Below are positions 29,718 to 39,270 of a DNA stretch of 64,000 nucleotides, one piece after another. The notes under the pieces are model-generated. The model had not been told where the DNA came from, searched no databases, and saw nothing but the letters and a program-made list of their open reading frames with translations. The position numbers were made by a program, and so were the translations under genes. Positions within the stretch are counted from its first letter, which is position 1. Every line of letters begins with the position of its first letter. The stretch is from Hymenobacter jeollabukensis (GTDB taxonomy: Bacteria; Bacteroidota; Bacteroidia; Cytophagales; Hymenobacteraceae). The stretch lies in the NCBI RefSeq assembly GCF_005771675.1, contig NZ_VAJM01000001.1:930001-994000 (forward strand), written 5' to 3'.

Positions 29718-31196
29718 TTACCAGACGTAGGTGCCCACCGCCCCGGCCGGCAGTTGGGTGGCCGCGTCGCGCCCGCCGAGGCGGATGCGGAAGGCTTGCG
29801 CGGCGGCCGCGTCGTTGAGCACGATGAGCACGTGCTGGCCCGCGGGCGTGCGGAAGGCCACGTTGGGCAGCTTGTCGGGCGTGGTGGAGCCGATGCGCAC
29901 CGAGCCGGGCCGGGCCCACTTGCTGGCGTGGCCGATGATGTAGTAGGCCGGGTTGCGCGTCACCGCGTTGCCGTCGAGCGTGAGGGCGCCGAGGCACTCG
30001 GTGCAGCCGCCGGGCGTGTGCGGGTTCTGCTGCGGGTCGGCCGCCAGGTTCCACTCCAGCACGGTGCGGGCCCAGTTGCGCGTGGCCCCGATGATGAGCG
30101 TGCGTACGTGCCAGGCCAGGTCGCCCGGGAACTTGCCCGGCGCCCCGATCCACTGCTCGGTGAAATACACGTTCTTCTGCGGGAAGGCGTCGTGCACCTG
30201 GCTCAGGGCCTCGATCTGCCCGGCGTACATGTGGAAGGCCGAGCCGTCGACGTACTGGGCCGCCTCGGGGTCTTTCAGAATCGTGAGCGGGTACTCGGGC
30301 TTGTCGCAGTTGTGGTCGTACACGATGATTTTCGTGTCTAGCCGGGCGGCTTTGAAGGCCGGGCCGAGGGCTTGTTTGATGAACTCGGCCTGCTGCTCGG
30401 CCGGCATGAGCAGGCTGGGGTTGTTGCCCGGGTGTAGCGGCTCGTTCTGCACGGTAATGGCGTCGATGCGCACCCCTTCGGCGGCCATGTCCTGCACGTA
30501 CTTCACGAAGTAGCGGGCGTAGGCGTCGTAGAACTCCGGCTTCAGCGAACCGCCTTTGGACTCGCCGTTGGTCTTCATCCACGTCGGCGGCGACCAGGGC
30601 GAGCCCAGCAGCTTGATTCGGGGGTTGATGGCCAGGATTTCCTTGAGCACCGGTAGCAGATGCTGTTTGTCCGGCGCGAGGCTGAACTGCTTCAGCTCCG
30701 GGTCGGTCTGGCCGGCGGGCAGGTCGTCGTAGCTGAACACCTGCGCGTCGAGGTCGGAGGCGCCGATGCTCAGGCGCAGGTAGCTCACGCCGATGTTGGC
30801 GGCGTCGGTGGCGAACAGCTCGCGCAGCAGCTTGGCCCGCTCGGCCGCGCCCATGCGGTGCAGCAGCTCGGCCGAGCCGCCCGTCAGGCAGTAGCCGAAG
30901 CCGTCGATGCTCTGGTACTGCTGCGCGTCGTTCAGCTCGATAACCGGGCCGGCCACGGTTTTCGCGGCGGCGGGCTTAAAGGCCAGCTTGCCGGGCTGCT
31001 GGCGCAGCAGCTGGGCTTTGTCGGGCGTGGTCAGCCAGAGCGTGGCGGCGTTGCCGTCTTTGGTGGCCTGGGTCGTTTTGGCCGCGCCCGTTTTGGCCGG
31101 CTTCTGGGCGTGGCTGTGCAGGGGCGCTACGGCCAGGGCCGCGCCCAGCAGCCAGCCGGCAGAAGCAGTAAAGCGGACGGAGAAAAGCGTAGACAC
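29718..31196 (-). CDS. GH30 glycosidase, secreted
   Basis: Secreted GH30 enzyme of 492 residues. The signal peptide ends near SHAQ (residue 31) without a lipobox cysteine, followed by a Lys/Ala/Thr linker. Acid/base E252 is in ITVQNEPLH and nucleophile E347 in VYFTEQW. The barrel spans about 80-400 with a beta-sandwich to the end (VGTYVW). It is the closest relative of the lipoprotein GH30 at 26983; the pair may divide periplasmic and surface work. The gene is 28 bases downstream of the sugar permease and 45 upstream of the T9SS protein, so these are probably one transcript. Confidence 0.94.
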   Translation of the reverse strand: MSTLFSVRFTASAGWLLGAALAVAPLHSHAQKPAKTGAAKTTQATKDGNAATLWLTTPDKAQLLRQQPGKLAFKPAAAKTVAGPVIELNDAQQYQSIDGFGYCLTGGSAELLHRMGAAERAKLLRELFATDAANIGVSYLRLSIGASDLDAQVFSYDDLPAGQTDPELKQFSLAPDKQHLLPVLKEILAINPRIKLLGSPWSPPTWMKTNGESKGGSLKPEFYDAYARYFVKYVQDMAAEGVRIDAITVQNEPLHPGNNPSLLMPAEQQAEFIKQALGPAFKAARLDTKIIVYDHNCDKPEYPLTILKDPEAAQYVDGSAFHMYAGQIEALSQVHDAFPQKNVYFTEQWIGAPGKFPGDLAWHVRTLIIGATRNWARTVLEWNLAADPQQNPHTPGGCTECLGALTLDGNAVTRNPAYYIIGHASKWARPGSVRIGSTTPDKLPNVAFRTPAGQHVLIVLNDAAAAQAFRIRLGGRDAATQLPAGAVGTYVW

Positions 31197-31223
31197 GTTG
31201 AAGTCGGGGTAAGCGGAAAAATC

Positions 31224-32495
31224 TTAGGCCGTGCGGCGCACGTGGCCCTGCAGGCCGTACCACATGATGTAGAGGTAGCAGACCACCGGCAGCAGCAGCG
31301 CCAAACGCAGCGAGGCGGCATCGGCCACTAGCCCGAAGAGCATGGGCACCACGGCCCCGCCCACGATGGCCACGTTCAGCAGGCCCGAGGCGGCGCTGGT
31401 GTGGCGGCCGAGCCCGGCCACGGCCAGGGTGAAGATGGTGGCGAACATGATGCTGTTCATCAGCCCCACGGCCAGCAGCGCCCACATGGCCAGTTCGCCG
31501 CGCGTGAGCATCGATACCACAAGTAGCAGCACGGCGCCCACCGCGTTCAGGGCCAGCATCCGGCCGGGGTTGAATTTGTTGAGCACGTAAGCCCCGATGA
31601 AGCGGCCCACCATGGCCCCGCCCCAGTAGTAGGCAATCTGCTCCCCGGCGGCTTTGGGCGAGAGGTTCATCACGTCCGAGAGGCCCAGGTACGACACGAT
31701 GTGCGAGCCGATGGCCACTTCCCCGCCCACGTAGGCGAAGATGCCCACCATGCCGAGCACCAAATGGCGGTAGTGCCAGGCGCGGCGGCCGGCGTGGTCT
31801 TCGGCGCCTTCTTCGTGCTGAATGACGGGCAGCTTCATCAGCCCCAGCAGCACGCTGATGACGATGAGCACCGCCCCGATGCACAGGTAGGGCACCTGCA
31901 CGGCGCGCACGTCGATGGCCTCGGCGGCGCGGGCCGCGTCGAGGTCGGGCAGGCGCGAGAGGATGAGGGCCGAGCCCAGCAGCGGGGCCACGGTGGTGCC
32001 CAGCGAGTTGAAGGCCTGGGTGAGCGTGAGGCGGGCCGGGGCCGAGCGGGCCGGCCCGAGCACGGCCACGTAGGGGTTGCCGGCCACCTGCAGCAGCACC
32101 ACGCCCGTAGCCAGCACGAACAGGGCGCCGAGGAACAAGGGGTACGAATGGCTGTCGGCGGCGGGGTAAAACAGGAAGCAGCCCAGCGCCGCCACCACGA
32201 AGCCCAGCAGCATGCCGCCCTTGTAGCCGAGGCGCTGCACCACCCGGCCCGCCGGAATGCCCATCACGAAGTAGGCCCCGAAAAAGCAGAGGTTGATGAG
32301 GTTGGCCTGGGTGTAGCTCAGCTGAAAGATGGCTTTCAGGTAGGGAATCAGGATGTCGTTCAGACAGGTGATGAAGCCCATCATGAAGAAGAGCACCGTC
32401 AGCGAGGCCAGGGCCGAAGAGTAGCGCGGCGCGGTGCCGGTGGCCGGAGCGGCCGCGGTGTCGGCCGGCGCCAGCGTGATAATGCCAGGAGCCAT
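31224..32495 (-). CDS. FucP/GluP-type MFS sugar permease
   Basis: Inner-membrane sugar:H+ symporter of 423 residues with about twelve hydrophobic segments. The signature GFITCLNDILIPYLK at about 40-54 and GYKGGMLLGF in the loop after TM3 are typical of the L-fucose/glucose/galactose permease branch. The N-terminal 25 residues are Ala/Thr-rich and probably cytoplasmic. In this locus the expected cargo is the monosaccharide or small oligosaccharide freed by the GH30 enzymes, most simply glucose. It follows susD by 268 bases and precedes a GH30 gene by 28. Confidence 0.93.
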   Translation of the reverse strand: MAPGIITLAPADTAAAPATGTAPRYSSALASLTVLFFMMGFITCLNDILIPYLKAIFQLSYTQANLINLCFFGAYFVMGIPAGRVVQRLGYKGGMLLGFVVAALGCFLFYPAADSHSYPLFLGALFVLATGVVLLQVAGNPYVAVLGPARSAPARLTLTQAFNSLGTTVAPLLGSALILSRLPDLDAARAAEAIDVRAVQVPYLCIGAVLIVISVLLGLMKLPVIQHEEGAEDHAGRRAWHYRHLVLGMVGIFAYVGGEVAIGSHIVSYLGLSDVMNLSPKAAGEQIAYYWGGAMVGRFIGAYVLNKFNPGRMLALNAVGAVLLLVVSMLTRGELAMWALLAVGLMNSIMFATIFTLAVAGLGRHTSAASGLLNVAIVGGAVVPMLFGLVADAASLRLALLLPVVCYLYIMWYGLQGHVRRTA

Positions 32496-32763
32496 AGAAA
32501 GTCGAAAGAGGAAAAAGCAGCAGGAAGTCAGGAAGGGAAACCCGCCGGCGGTGGCGCCCTGCCACTCACCTCACGGCGCCAGGCCGGCGGGTCGGACCCT
32601 ACGGTTCCCCTTCTGCACAAAAAGATGCCGTCCCAGGGCAGGGTTATTCTCATTCCCCTGTTCCCCGCTGCCCCGGAACGGCTGTTTGATTGGTAGTCAG
32701 TAGCGGGCTGGCAGTAGTCAGACGCACTATTTCCCGTCCGGCTACTGCCCGGTCCGGACCACG

Positions 32764-34224
32764 CTAGTACCCCGGATTCTGCTGAATCTGGGTGTTGGTG
32801 TTCAGCTCGGCCAGCGGAATCGGGAACAGCAGGTAGTTCGGGTCGCGCGTGCCGTTGTGAAACTGGGCAATAACGTCGAGGGCCGTCACGGCGTGGTCGG
32901 CGCTGGCGTCGGCGGTTTCGTGGCGGGCGTAGCGGATCAGGTCGAACCACCGCTCGCCCTCGAAGGCCAGCTCCAGGCGGCGCTGCTTCTCGATTTCGCG
33001 GCGCAGGCTCTGCTTGTTGGCCGCTTCGGGGTCGGTGAGCTGCAGGCCGGGCAGGCCGGCGCGCTGCCGCACCATGTTCAGGTGTTCCAGCGCATCCTGC
33101 GACGGGCCGGCTTCCTCGTTGGCGGCTTCGGCGTAGGCCAGGTACACTTCGGCCAGACGCAGCACGTAGTAGTTGTCCGAGGAGTTGAAGCCGTTGCCGT
33201 TGCTGCGCCACTTGTACACGAAGGGGCCGTTGTCGTTGCCGCTGCCGGGGCCGCGGTCCACGTAGCTGGCGTGGCTGCGGCCGGCATTCACCACGCCTTG
33301 GTCGCTCCAGCGCAGGTCGTTGGCCTGGTCGGGCACGCTCAGCAGCTCGGCCGTCGGAATGTTGAACTTCTGGAAGGAGTAGGTGGCCGGCGGGTTCGGC
33401 AGGATGATGTCGGGCAGGGTGTTGCTGGTGCCGGCGTCGGCGCTGCCCGAAAACTGAATCTCGAAGATGGATTCGGTTTTGTTGTCGGCCGGGAAGAGGG
33501 CGTTGAAGCTCGGCAGCAGGGAGTAAGAGCCGCTCGTCAGCACTTTGGCAGCGGCCTGGCGGGCCGGTGCCCACTGCCGCCGGGTGAGGTACACGCGGGC
33601 CAGCAGGGCATTCACGGCGCCCCGGGTGGCACGGGCCGGGTTGCTGGTGGGCACCAGGCTTTCGGCCGTGGTCAGGTCGCCGATGAGCAGCGCGTACACC
33701 TCCTCGGCCGTGGCGCGGGGCAGGTTCAGCTCGGCGGCGGCGTCGGTTTCGGTGGGCAGCAGGCGCAGCGGCACGCCGCCGTATAGGCGCACCAGATTGA
33801 AGTAGCACAGGGCCCGCACAAACCGGGCCTCGCCCAGGATTTCGTTGCGGCGGCCGGGGTTCATCTCGATGCCCGGCACGTACTTCAGCACGGCGTTGGC
33901 CCGGTTGATGGCCGCGTACGGGTCGCGGTAGGCGTCGTACACCTGCCCGGTGGAGGCGTTCCAGTTGATGGTTTCCAGGGTGCGCACGTCGCCGTTCTGG
34001 CTGGTGCAGTCGTCGGAGGGCATGTTGCCGATCAGGTTCTGCACTTCGGCGTAGCAGCCCTTGCGCTGCAGCCCGTCGTAGCAGGCCGTGATGGCGGCCT
34101 CCGCGTCTTGGGCGGTGCGGAAAAAGTTCGAGGGGGCAATGGCCGTCAGCGGCTCTTTGTCCAGCACGTTGCAGCCGCTGAGCAGGGCAACGGCCAACAC
34201 CACGGGAATCAGTACTTTTTTCAT
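32764..34224 (-). CDS. SusD/RagB-family outer-membrane glycan-binding lipoprotein
   Basis: Surface lipoprotein of 486 residues that pairs with the SusC channel to capture glycan. Lipobox LLSGC with lipid cysteine C18; the SusD-like alpha-helical region starts at about 24 (LDKEPLTAIAPSNFF) and the RagB/SusD C-terminal domain covers about 300-486 (YYVLRLAEVYLAYAEAANE, RRLELAFEGERWFDLIRYAR). The length is typical. The gene starts 23 bases after the susC stop, the usual order. No other SusD is in the window, so the specificity of the whole glucan locus rests on this pair. Confidence 0.96.
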   Translation of the reverse strand: MKKVLIPVVLAVALLSGCNVLDKEPLTAIAPSNFFRTAQDAEAAITACYDGLQRKGCYAEVQNLIGNMPSDDCTSQNGDVRTLETINWNASTGQVYDAYRDPYAAINRANAVLKYVPGIEMNPGRRNEILGEARFVRALCYFNLVRLYGGVPLRLLPTETDAAAELNLPRATAEEVYALLIGDLTTAESLVPTSNPARATRGAVNALLARVYLTRRQWAPARQAAAKVLTSGSYSLLPSFNALFPADNKTESIFEIQFSGSADAGTSNTLPDIILPNPPATYSFQKFNIPTAELLSVPDQANDLRWSDQGVVNAGRSHASYVDRGPGSGNDNGPFVYKWRSNGNGFNSSDNYYVLRLAEVYLAYAEAANEEAGPSQDALEHLNMVRQRAGLPGLQLTDPEAANKQSLRREIEKQRRLELAFEGERWFDLIRYARHETADASADHAVTALDVIAQFHNGTRDPNYLLFPIPLAELNTNTQIQQNPGY

Positions 34225-34247
34225 GGGAATGGGGCGGGGCTAGCGGC

Positions 34248-37200
34248 TTAGAAAGTGACGTTCAGGCCGGCGATGTAGGTGCGCGCCTGCGGGTACACGC
34301 CGAAGTCGCGGCCCTGGCCGGTGGTCGAGAACGGGGCGGAGCTTACCTCGGGGTCGTAGCCGGAGTAATCCGTCCAGGTAATCAGGTTCTGGGCCGTCAC
34401 GTAGAGGCGCAGGCTGCCGATGGCGGCGCGGCGGGTGAGGGCCGAGGGCACGGTGTAGCCCAGGGTCAGGTTCTTGAGGCGCACGTAGGAGCCGTCTTCG
34501 ATGAAGCGGTCGGAGTAGCGGGCGTTGCCGTTCGGGTCGCCCAGGATGGCGCGCGGCACGCGCGTGTTGGTGTGCGTGGGCGTCCAGCGGTCCAGCACGC
34601 GGGTGGTCTGGTTCAGCGGCGACGACATGGCCTCCAGCGTTTCGCGGTTCTGGTTGTAGATGTCGTTGCCGAAGCTACCCTGGAAGAACACACTCAGCTC
34701 CAACCCTTTGTAGGTAAAGGTATTGGTCACACCGGCCACCGCTTTGGGGTTGGGGTTGCCAATCACCGTGCGGTCCTTATCGTTCACGAATCCGTCGCCG
34801 TTCAGGTCGCGGAACTTGATGTCGCCGGGGGCCGTGCTCGACGACTGGTAGTTGCCGGTCGGCGACTTCGCGTTCAGCGCGTTCAGCTCGTCCTGGGTCT
34901 GGATGATGCCCTCCACCTGGTAGCCGTAGAACACGCCCAGGGGCTGGCCCACCAGCACGAAGCCGTTGCCGCCCGGCAGGCGCCGGTCTTCCAGCCGTCC
35001 TTCGTTGTTGAGCACCTGGCCCAGATCGAGCACCTTGTTGCGGTTCACGGTCACGTTCAGGTTGGTGGTCCAGCCGAAGCCGTTGTCGGGGGCCTGCACG
35101 TTGGTCGTGTTCAGGCCCAGCTCCACGCCCTGGTTGCGGATGCTGCCCAGGTTCTGCAGCACCTGCAGCGACGCGGCCCCGGTGCTCAGCGGAATGTCCA
35201 CCAGCGTGAGCAGGTCCTTGGTGTCTTTGCGGTACACGTCCAGGGTCAGCGTGAGGCGGTCGGCCAGCAGGCCCAGGTCCACGCCCGCGTTGTACTGGTA
35301 AGTGGTTTCCCACTTGATGTTCTCGTTGCCGATGTCGGTCTGGGCAATGCCGGGCAGCACCAGGTCGGCCAGGCCGGGGTAGTTGCTGCCCACCCCGAAG
35401 CGCGGGAACCGCTGGTAGGTGTAGAATTCCTGGTTGCCGTTGGCGCCGAAGCTGGCGCGCAGCTTCAGGTCCGACACCGCCTTGGTCTGCGGGAAGAAGC
35501 CCTCCTTCGAGATGCGCCAGCCCAGGCCCAGGGCCGGGAAGTAGCCAAACTTATTGCCCTTCGCGAAGCGGCTGGAGCCGTCGGCGCGCAGACTGAGGGT
35601 GGCCAGGTAGCGCTGGTCGTAGTTGTAGATGGCGCGGGCGAAGTAGCTCACCAGGCCCCACTGGTCCTGGTAGCTGCTGGGCGTGGTGAACTTGGCCGGG
35701 TTGGCCACGTAGGGCACGGCGCTGCTGGCAAAGCCGGTGCCGCCGGCGCTGGAGGTGAAGCGGTCCGAAGCCTGCATCGACTCGCCGGCCAGCAGCGTCA
35801 GGTCGTGGCTGCCGCCCAACTCGGGCTTGTAGGTCAGGGTGTTTTCCTGCAGCCAGATCAGCTGCTGGTTGGTAGCCGTGTTGGCCACGCCGCGCACGTC
35901 CGGGGCCGCGTTGGCCGTGCCGGGGTAGTTCAGGGTCTGGAAGTAGTTTTCCGTCTGGGTGCGGAAATCAATGCCCGCCGTGGAGCGCAGCGTCAGGTTC
36001 TTCAGCAGGTCCAGCTCCCCGTACACGTTGCCGATGACCTGGTAAATCAGGGCCTTGTTGCTGGTTTCCCGGATGTTGCCCACCGGGTTGTTGAAGGTGA
36101 TGTCGAAGGGGTTGACCGCGTACTGCCCGTTGGCGTAGCGCACCGGAATGGTGGGCACCTGCGCCAGGGCCCCGAGCACGGTGCCCGAGTTGCCGGCGCC
36201 GTTTTCGCTGCGGGTGCTGTTGTTGTTCAGCGTGCGGCTGAAGTTCAAGCTGGTGCCCGCCCGAAACCGGTTGCTGAGCTGCTGGTCGAGGTTGAGCTTG
36301 AAGGTGTAGCGGTTGAAGCCCGAGTTCAGGCTGATGCCGTCCTGCTTGAAGTAGCCGCCGGCCAGGTAGTAGCGGGTTTTGTCGGTGCCACCGCCCACGC
36401 TCAGCTGGTAGTTCTGCATGTTGGCCGGGCTGTAGATTTCGTCCTGCCAGTCGGTGGTGGTGCGCACCGTATCGAGCGAATAGGCCGGGCCGAAGCCGGC
36501 GTTCTGCCGAATGTCGTTGTAGAGGGCGGCAAACTGCGGGCCGTTGAGCACGTCCAGCTTTTTGCGCAGCGTCTGCCGGCCGAAATACATGTTCAGACCC
36601 ACCTGCGCCTTGCCCACCTTGCCGCGCTTGGTGGTGATGACCACTACCCCGTTGGCCGCGCGCAGGCCGTAAATGGCCGCCGCCGCGCCGTCCTTCAGAA
36701 TGTCGATGCTCTCGATGTCGTTCGGGTTGAGCGCGTTCAGCGGGTTGGGGCGCTGGCTGCCCACGGCCAGCTCCTGCTCGTAGGTGGGCAGCACCGGCAC
36801 GCCGTCGATGACGTACAGCGGCGAGGGATTCAGGCCGGTGGTGGCCGTGCCGCGGATGCGTACGTTGATGCCCGCGCCGGGCGCGCCGGAGGGCGCCGTC
36901 ACCTGCACGCCGGCCGCCTGGCCCTGCAGGGCTTGGTCGAAGCCGGCAACCGGCTGCCGCGTCAGGGCTTCCCCGTTGACGGAGGCCACGGAGGTGGTCA
37001 GCGCCGCGCGCGACTGGGTGCCGTAGCCCACCACCACCACTTCGCTCAACGCCTGCAGGTCTTCCTGCAGGGTGATGCTCAGGCCCGAAGCCGCGCCGCT
37101 CACCGGCACCTCCTGGCGCACGTAGCCCACGGCCGTAAAGACCAGGGTGCTGTTTTCGGGCACGTTCAGCGCGAACTGCCCGTCGGCGTTGGTGGCCGTG

Positions 37201-37706
37201 CCGATGGCGGTGCCTTTTACCAGCACCGTCACGCCCGGCAGGGGCTCCCCGCCCGCGCCCGTCACGCGGCCCGATACGGCCACGTCGGCGGTAGCGGCGC
37301 CGCTGGTGGTAGCCGCAGCGGCCGGCGCGGCGCCGGTCGTCTGCTCGCTCACCACCACGAAGTAGTCGTCGCGCAGCTTCTTGAAGCGCAGCTCGGCCTG
37401 CGGGAGTACCGCGCTGAGCTTGTCTTCGAGCGAGCCGGTGGCCTGGGGCAGCACGCGCTTGTTGCCCACCACGTTGCTTTCGTAGAAGATGGTGACGCGG
37501 TACTCGGTTTCCCACTGCCGCAGCAGCGACTTCAGGGCCACGCTTTCGGCCACGGCCGGCACCACCGAGGGGTGCTGGCCGCCGGCGTGGTTGACGGCCA
37601 GCAGCTGCGCGGAGGCGGCCAGGGGCAGCGCCTGCAGCAGGATGCCCGCCGTGAGGGTGGTCGGGCGCGTCAGCAGCCGGCCCAGGGGCGTAGAGGACTC
37701 GTTCAT
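34248..37706 (-). CDS. SusC/RagA TonB-dependent transporter with STN signalling domain
   Basis: Outer-membrane importer of 1,152 residues. After a signal peptide (to about 33) comes an STN domain at about 55-120 (LKSLLRQWETEYRVTIFYES ... DDYFVVVS), a carboxypeptidase-regulatory-like beta-sandwich at 142-215, the SusC motif VVVVGYGTQ at 223-231, a plug (LYVIDGVPV ... AAAIYGLRAANGVVVITTK) and a 22-strand barrel ending in YIAGLNVTF. STN domains in TonB transducers contact a FecR-type anti-sigma factor, and fecR lies 56 bases upstream on the same strand with an ECF sigma gene beyond. Substrate binding is therefore expected to switch on the locus. Confidence 0.96.
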   Translation of the reverse strand: MNESSTPLGRLLTRPTTLTAGILLQALPLAASAQLLAVNHAGGQHPSVVPAVAESVALKSLLRQWETEYRVTIFYESNVVGNKRVLPQATGSLEDKLSAVLPQAELRFKKLRDDYFVVVSEQTTGAAPAAAATTSGAATADVAVSGRVTGAGGEPLPGVTVLVKGTAIGTATNADGQFALNVPENSTLVFTAVGYVRQEVPVSGAASGLSITLQEDLQALSEVVVVGYGTQSRAALTTSVASVNGEALTRQPVAGFDQALQGQAAGVQVTAPSGAPGAGINVRIRGTATTGLNPSPLYVIDGVPVLPTYEQELAVGSQRPNPLNALNPNDIESIDILKDGAAAAIYGLRAANGVVVITTKRGKVGKAQVGLNMYFGRQTLRKKLDVLNGPQFAALYNDIRQNAGFGPAYSLDTVRTTTDWQDEIYSPANMQNYQLSVGGGTDKTRYYLAGGYFKQDGISLNSGFNRYTFKLNLDQQLSNRFRAGTSLNFSRTLNNNSTRSENGAGNSGTVLGALAQVPTIPVRYANGQYAVNPFDITFNNPVGNIRETSNKALIYQVIGNVYGELDLLKNLTLRSTAGIDFRTQTENYFQTLNYPGTANAAPDVRGVANTATNQQLIWLQENTLTYKPELGGSHDLTLLAGESMQASDRFTSSAGGTGFASSAVPYVANPAKFTTPSSYQDQWGLVSYFARAIYNYDQRYLATLSLRADGSSRFAKGNKFGYFPALGLGWRISKEGFFPQTKAVSDLKLRASFGANGNQEFYTYQRFPRFGVGSNYPGLADLVLPGIAQTDIGNENIKWETTYQYNAGVDLGLLADRLTLTLDVYRKDTKDLLTLVDIPLSTGAASLQVLQNLGSIRNQGVELGLNTTNVQAPDNGFGWTTNLNVTVNRNKVLDLGQVLNNEGRLEDRRLPGGNGFVLVGQPLGVFYGYQVEGIIQTQDELNALNAKSPTGNYQSSSTAPGDIKFRDLNGDGFVNDKDRTVIGNPNPKAVAGVTNTFTYKGLELSVFFQGSFGNDIYNQNRETLEAMSSPLNQTTRVLDRWTPTHTNTRVPRAILGDPNGNARYSDRFIEDGSYVRLKNLTLGYTVPSALTRRAAIGSLRLYVTAQNLITWTDYSGYDPEVSSAPFSTTGQGRDFGVYPQARTYIAGLNVTF

Positions 37707-37762
37707 ATCAGAAAAAGTGTGGGAATGTCGTCGGGAGGTCGGGCGGCGGCCCTAGGCTGGCG

Positions 37763-38770
37763 TTAGGGCTTGGCCTTGTCGGCCAGAATAATGCGGTTGC
37801 CCTCGCGGGTGGCGTGCAGGTCGAAGGCTTCTTCCAGGGCCTGCAGCAGCACGTCCAGGTCGCCCACGGGCATGGTGCCGGTGACTTTGCGCTCGGTCAG
37901 GCCGGGCGTCTGCACTTCCACCGTGATGCCGTAGGTGTCCTGCAGGCGGGTGGCCAGCTCGCCGATGCTGGTTTCGTCGAGCACCAGGCGGGCGTCTTTC
38001 CAGGAGGCGTAGGGGGCGGTGTGCACGGCCTTGTGCACCACGGCCTCGGGCTGGGCGTCGCGGGTTTCCACCAGCTCGCCGGGCTTCAGAATGACGTCGG
38101 GGCGGGTGTGGTCTTCGAAGTCGATGCGCACCTTACCCGAGAGCAGCACCACGCGGGCCTGCTCGCGGCGGCGGTACACGGTGAACTTGGTACCGAGCAC
38201 TTCCACGTTGAAGCCGGCCTGGGTGTGCACCACGAAGCGCTGGTCGTTGGGCTGGTGCTTCACCGAGAAGTAGGCCTCGCCTTCCAGCCACACCTCGCGC
38301 GGGCCTTCGCCAGTCCACTTCGGGGCGTAGTGCAGCTTGGAGTGGCCGTTCAGGGTCACCTCCGAGCCGTCGGGCAAGCGCACAGTGCGCGTCTGGCCGT
38401 AGTCGGTGGCCAGTTCCTGCGGGGTGGCGGCGCGCTGCGAGTACAGCAGCCAGCCGCCGGCGCCCACGGTGAGGGCCACGGCCGCAGCGGCGGCCCAGCG
38501 GCGCCACCACGGGCTGCTGATGGGCAGCTCCTCGCGGCGGAAGCCCAGCTGCTCGTGCAGGTTCACCAGCAGGTCTTCGTAGTCGGGCTCGTCGGCCAGG
38601 GGCTGGGCGGGCGCTTCGGCCAGCACGTCCCAGTGCTGGCGCATCCAGTGCTGGGCCAGCAGCTGGTTGGCGGGCTGGGCCAGCCATTCGCGCACGGCGT
38701 CGGACTCAGCCGCGGTGGCGGTGCCCTGCACGTAGCGGGTGAAGAGGTCTTGGGTAATGTCCAGGGGCAT
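37763..38770 (-). CDS. FecR-family anti-sigma factor
   Basis: Inner-membrane anti-sigma regulator of 335 residues. The cytoplasmic N-terminus (1-88) should bind the ECF sigma; one transmembrane segment lies at about 91-110; the periplasmic FecR domain spans about 118-230 and a DUF4974-type domain about 262-330 (LVLDETSIGELATRLQDTYG ... GNRIILADKAK), the usual STN partner. It directly precedes the STN-bearing susC. The cognate sigma gene is not adjacent: 611 bases with a repeat and a separate promoter intervene. Operator-like palindromes 76-147 bases upstream of the start suggest additional control by a LacI-family protein. Confidence 0.95.
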   Translation of the reverse strand: MPLDITQDLFTRYVQGTATAAESDAVREWLAQPANQLLAQHWMRQHWDVLAEAPAQPLADEPDYEDLLVNLHEQLGFRREELPISSPWWRRWAAAAAVALTVGAGGWLLYSQRAATPQELATDYGQTRTVRLPDGSEVTLNGHSKLHYAPKWTGEGPREVWLEGEAYFSVKHQPNDQRFVVHTQAGFNVEVLGTKFTVYRRREQARVVLLSGKVRIDFEDHTRPDVILKPGELVETRDAQPEAVVHKAVHTAPYASWKDARLVLDETSIGELATRLQDTYGITVEVQTPGLTERKVTGTMPVGDLDVLLQALEEAFDLHATREGNRIILADKAKP

Positions 38771-38845
38771 AGGGTCAGGTGTTGGGAAAGGGCGTTGCTA
38801 CCGGGTGATTTGCCGCCGGGCACGCACGGCCGGCGGCGGGGTAGC

Positions 38846-38917
38846 GCCCCAAACGTTTGGGAATGGATTCCCCAATCGTTTGCAGTACTACACCGCTGGG
38901 GGGCATCCCCCCTACTC
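38846..38917 (-). promoter_or_regulatory. fecR-susCD promoter region with LacI-type operators (72-base conserved module)
   Basis: The 72-base block upstream of fecR matches the block at 50767-50838 upstream of the giant T9SS gene at 55 positions by hand count, with no gaps. It contains the perfect 14-base palindrome CCCAAACGTTTGGG (38848-38861) and a second, imperfect site CAATCGTTTG centred 23 bases away. A conserved TACTACACC and a C-rich segment ending CCCCTACTC follow. AAACGTTT is the core of LacI/GalR-family operators such as that of PurR. The binding protein may be one of the two LacI-type regulators in this window. Confidence 0.65.
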
Positions 38918-39087
38918 CACCCGGAAAAAATTTTTAAGTAGGTTCTGCCTCAGCCCGATAAAGTGTGGCCGGGCGGCCACGGTGCGCGCACGTTGATGCG
39001 GCGATTGAGGCCGAAAAGGCGCTTCTTGGAGGTTATCTGGATTGCTGAGTAGGCCGAGGATGATAGGTGAAAAGGGAAAAACAGCCC

Positions 39088-39270
39088 GTCATCCTGAGCA
39101 GAACGAAGGACCTTCCTCTAACCCCGCACGAACCGATAAGCGCAGCCACCAACGCCCCATCATCCGGACGTGGCGGCTGCGCTTTGGCGTTAACCAAAAA
39201 GCGTAGGCACTTCGTAGGCAGCGGCGGTGCAGGGTGCGAGGAAGGTCCTTCGGCTGCGCCTCAGGATGAC
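39088..39270. repeat. 183-base composite intergenic element
   Basis: Inverted ends gtcatcctgagc...gaaggaccttcc and ggaaggtccttcgg...cctcaggatgac enclose an interior with a hairpin (agcgcagccacc / ggcggctgcgct). It is a relative of 20367-20563. A 14-base interior motif (cacctacgaagtgc there, gcacttcgtaggca here) occurs in opposite orientation in the two copies. Confidence 0.72.

Noticed and set aside
26962-29730. 922-codon open frame on the + strand
   Set aside because: Antisense to the lipoprotein GH30 and T9SS genes, with no domain and shadow composition.
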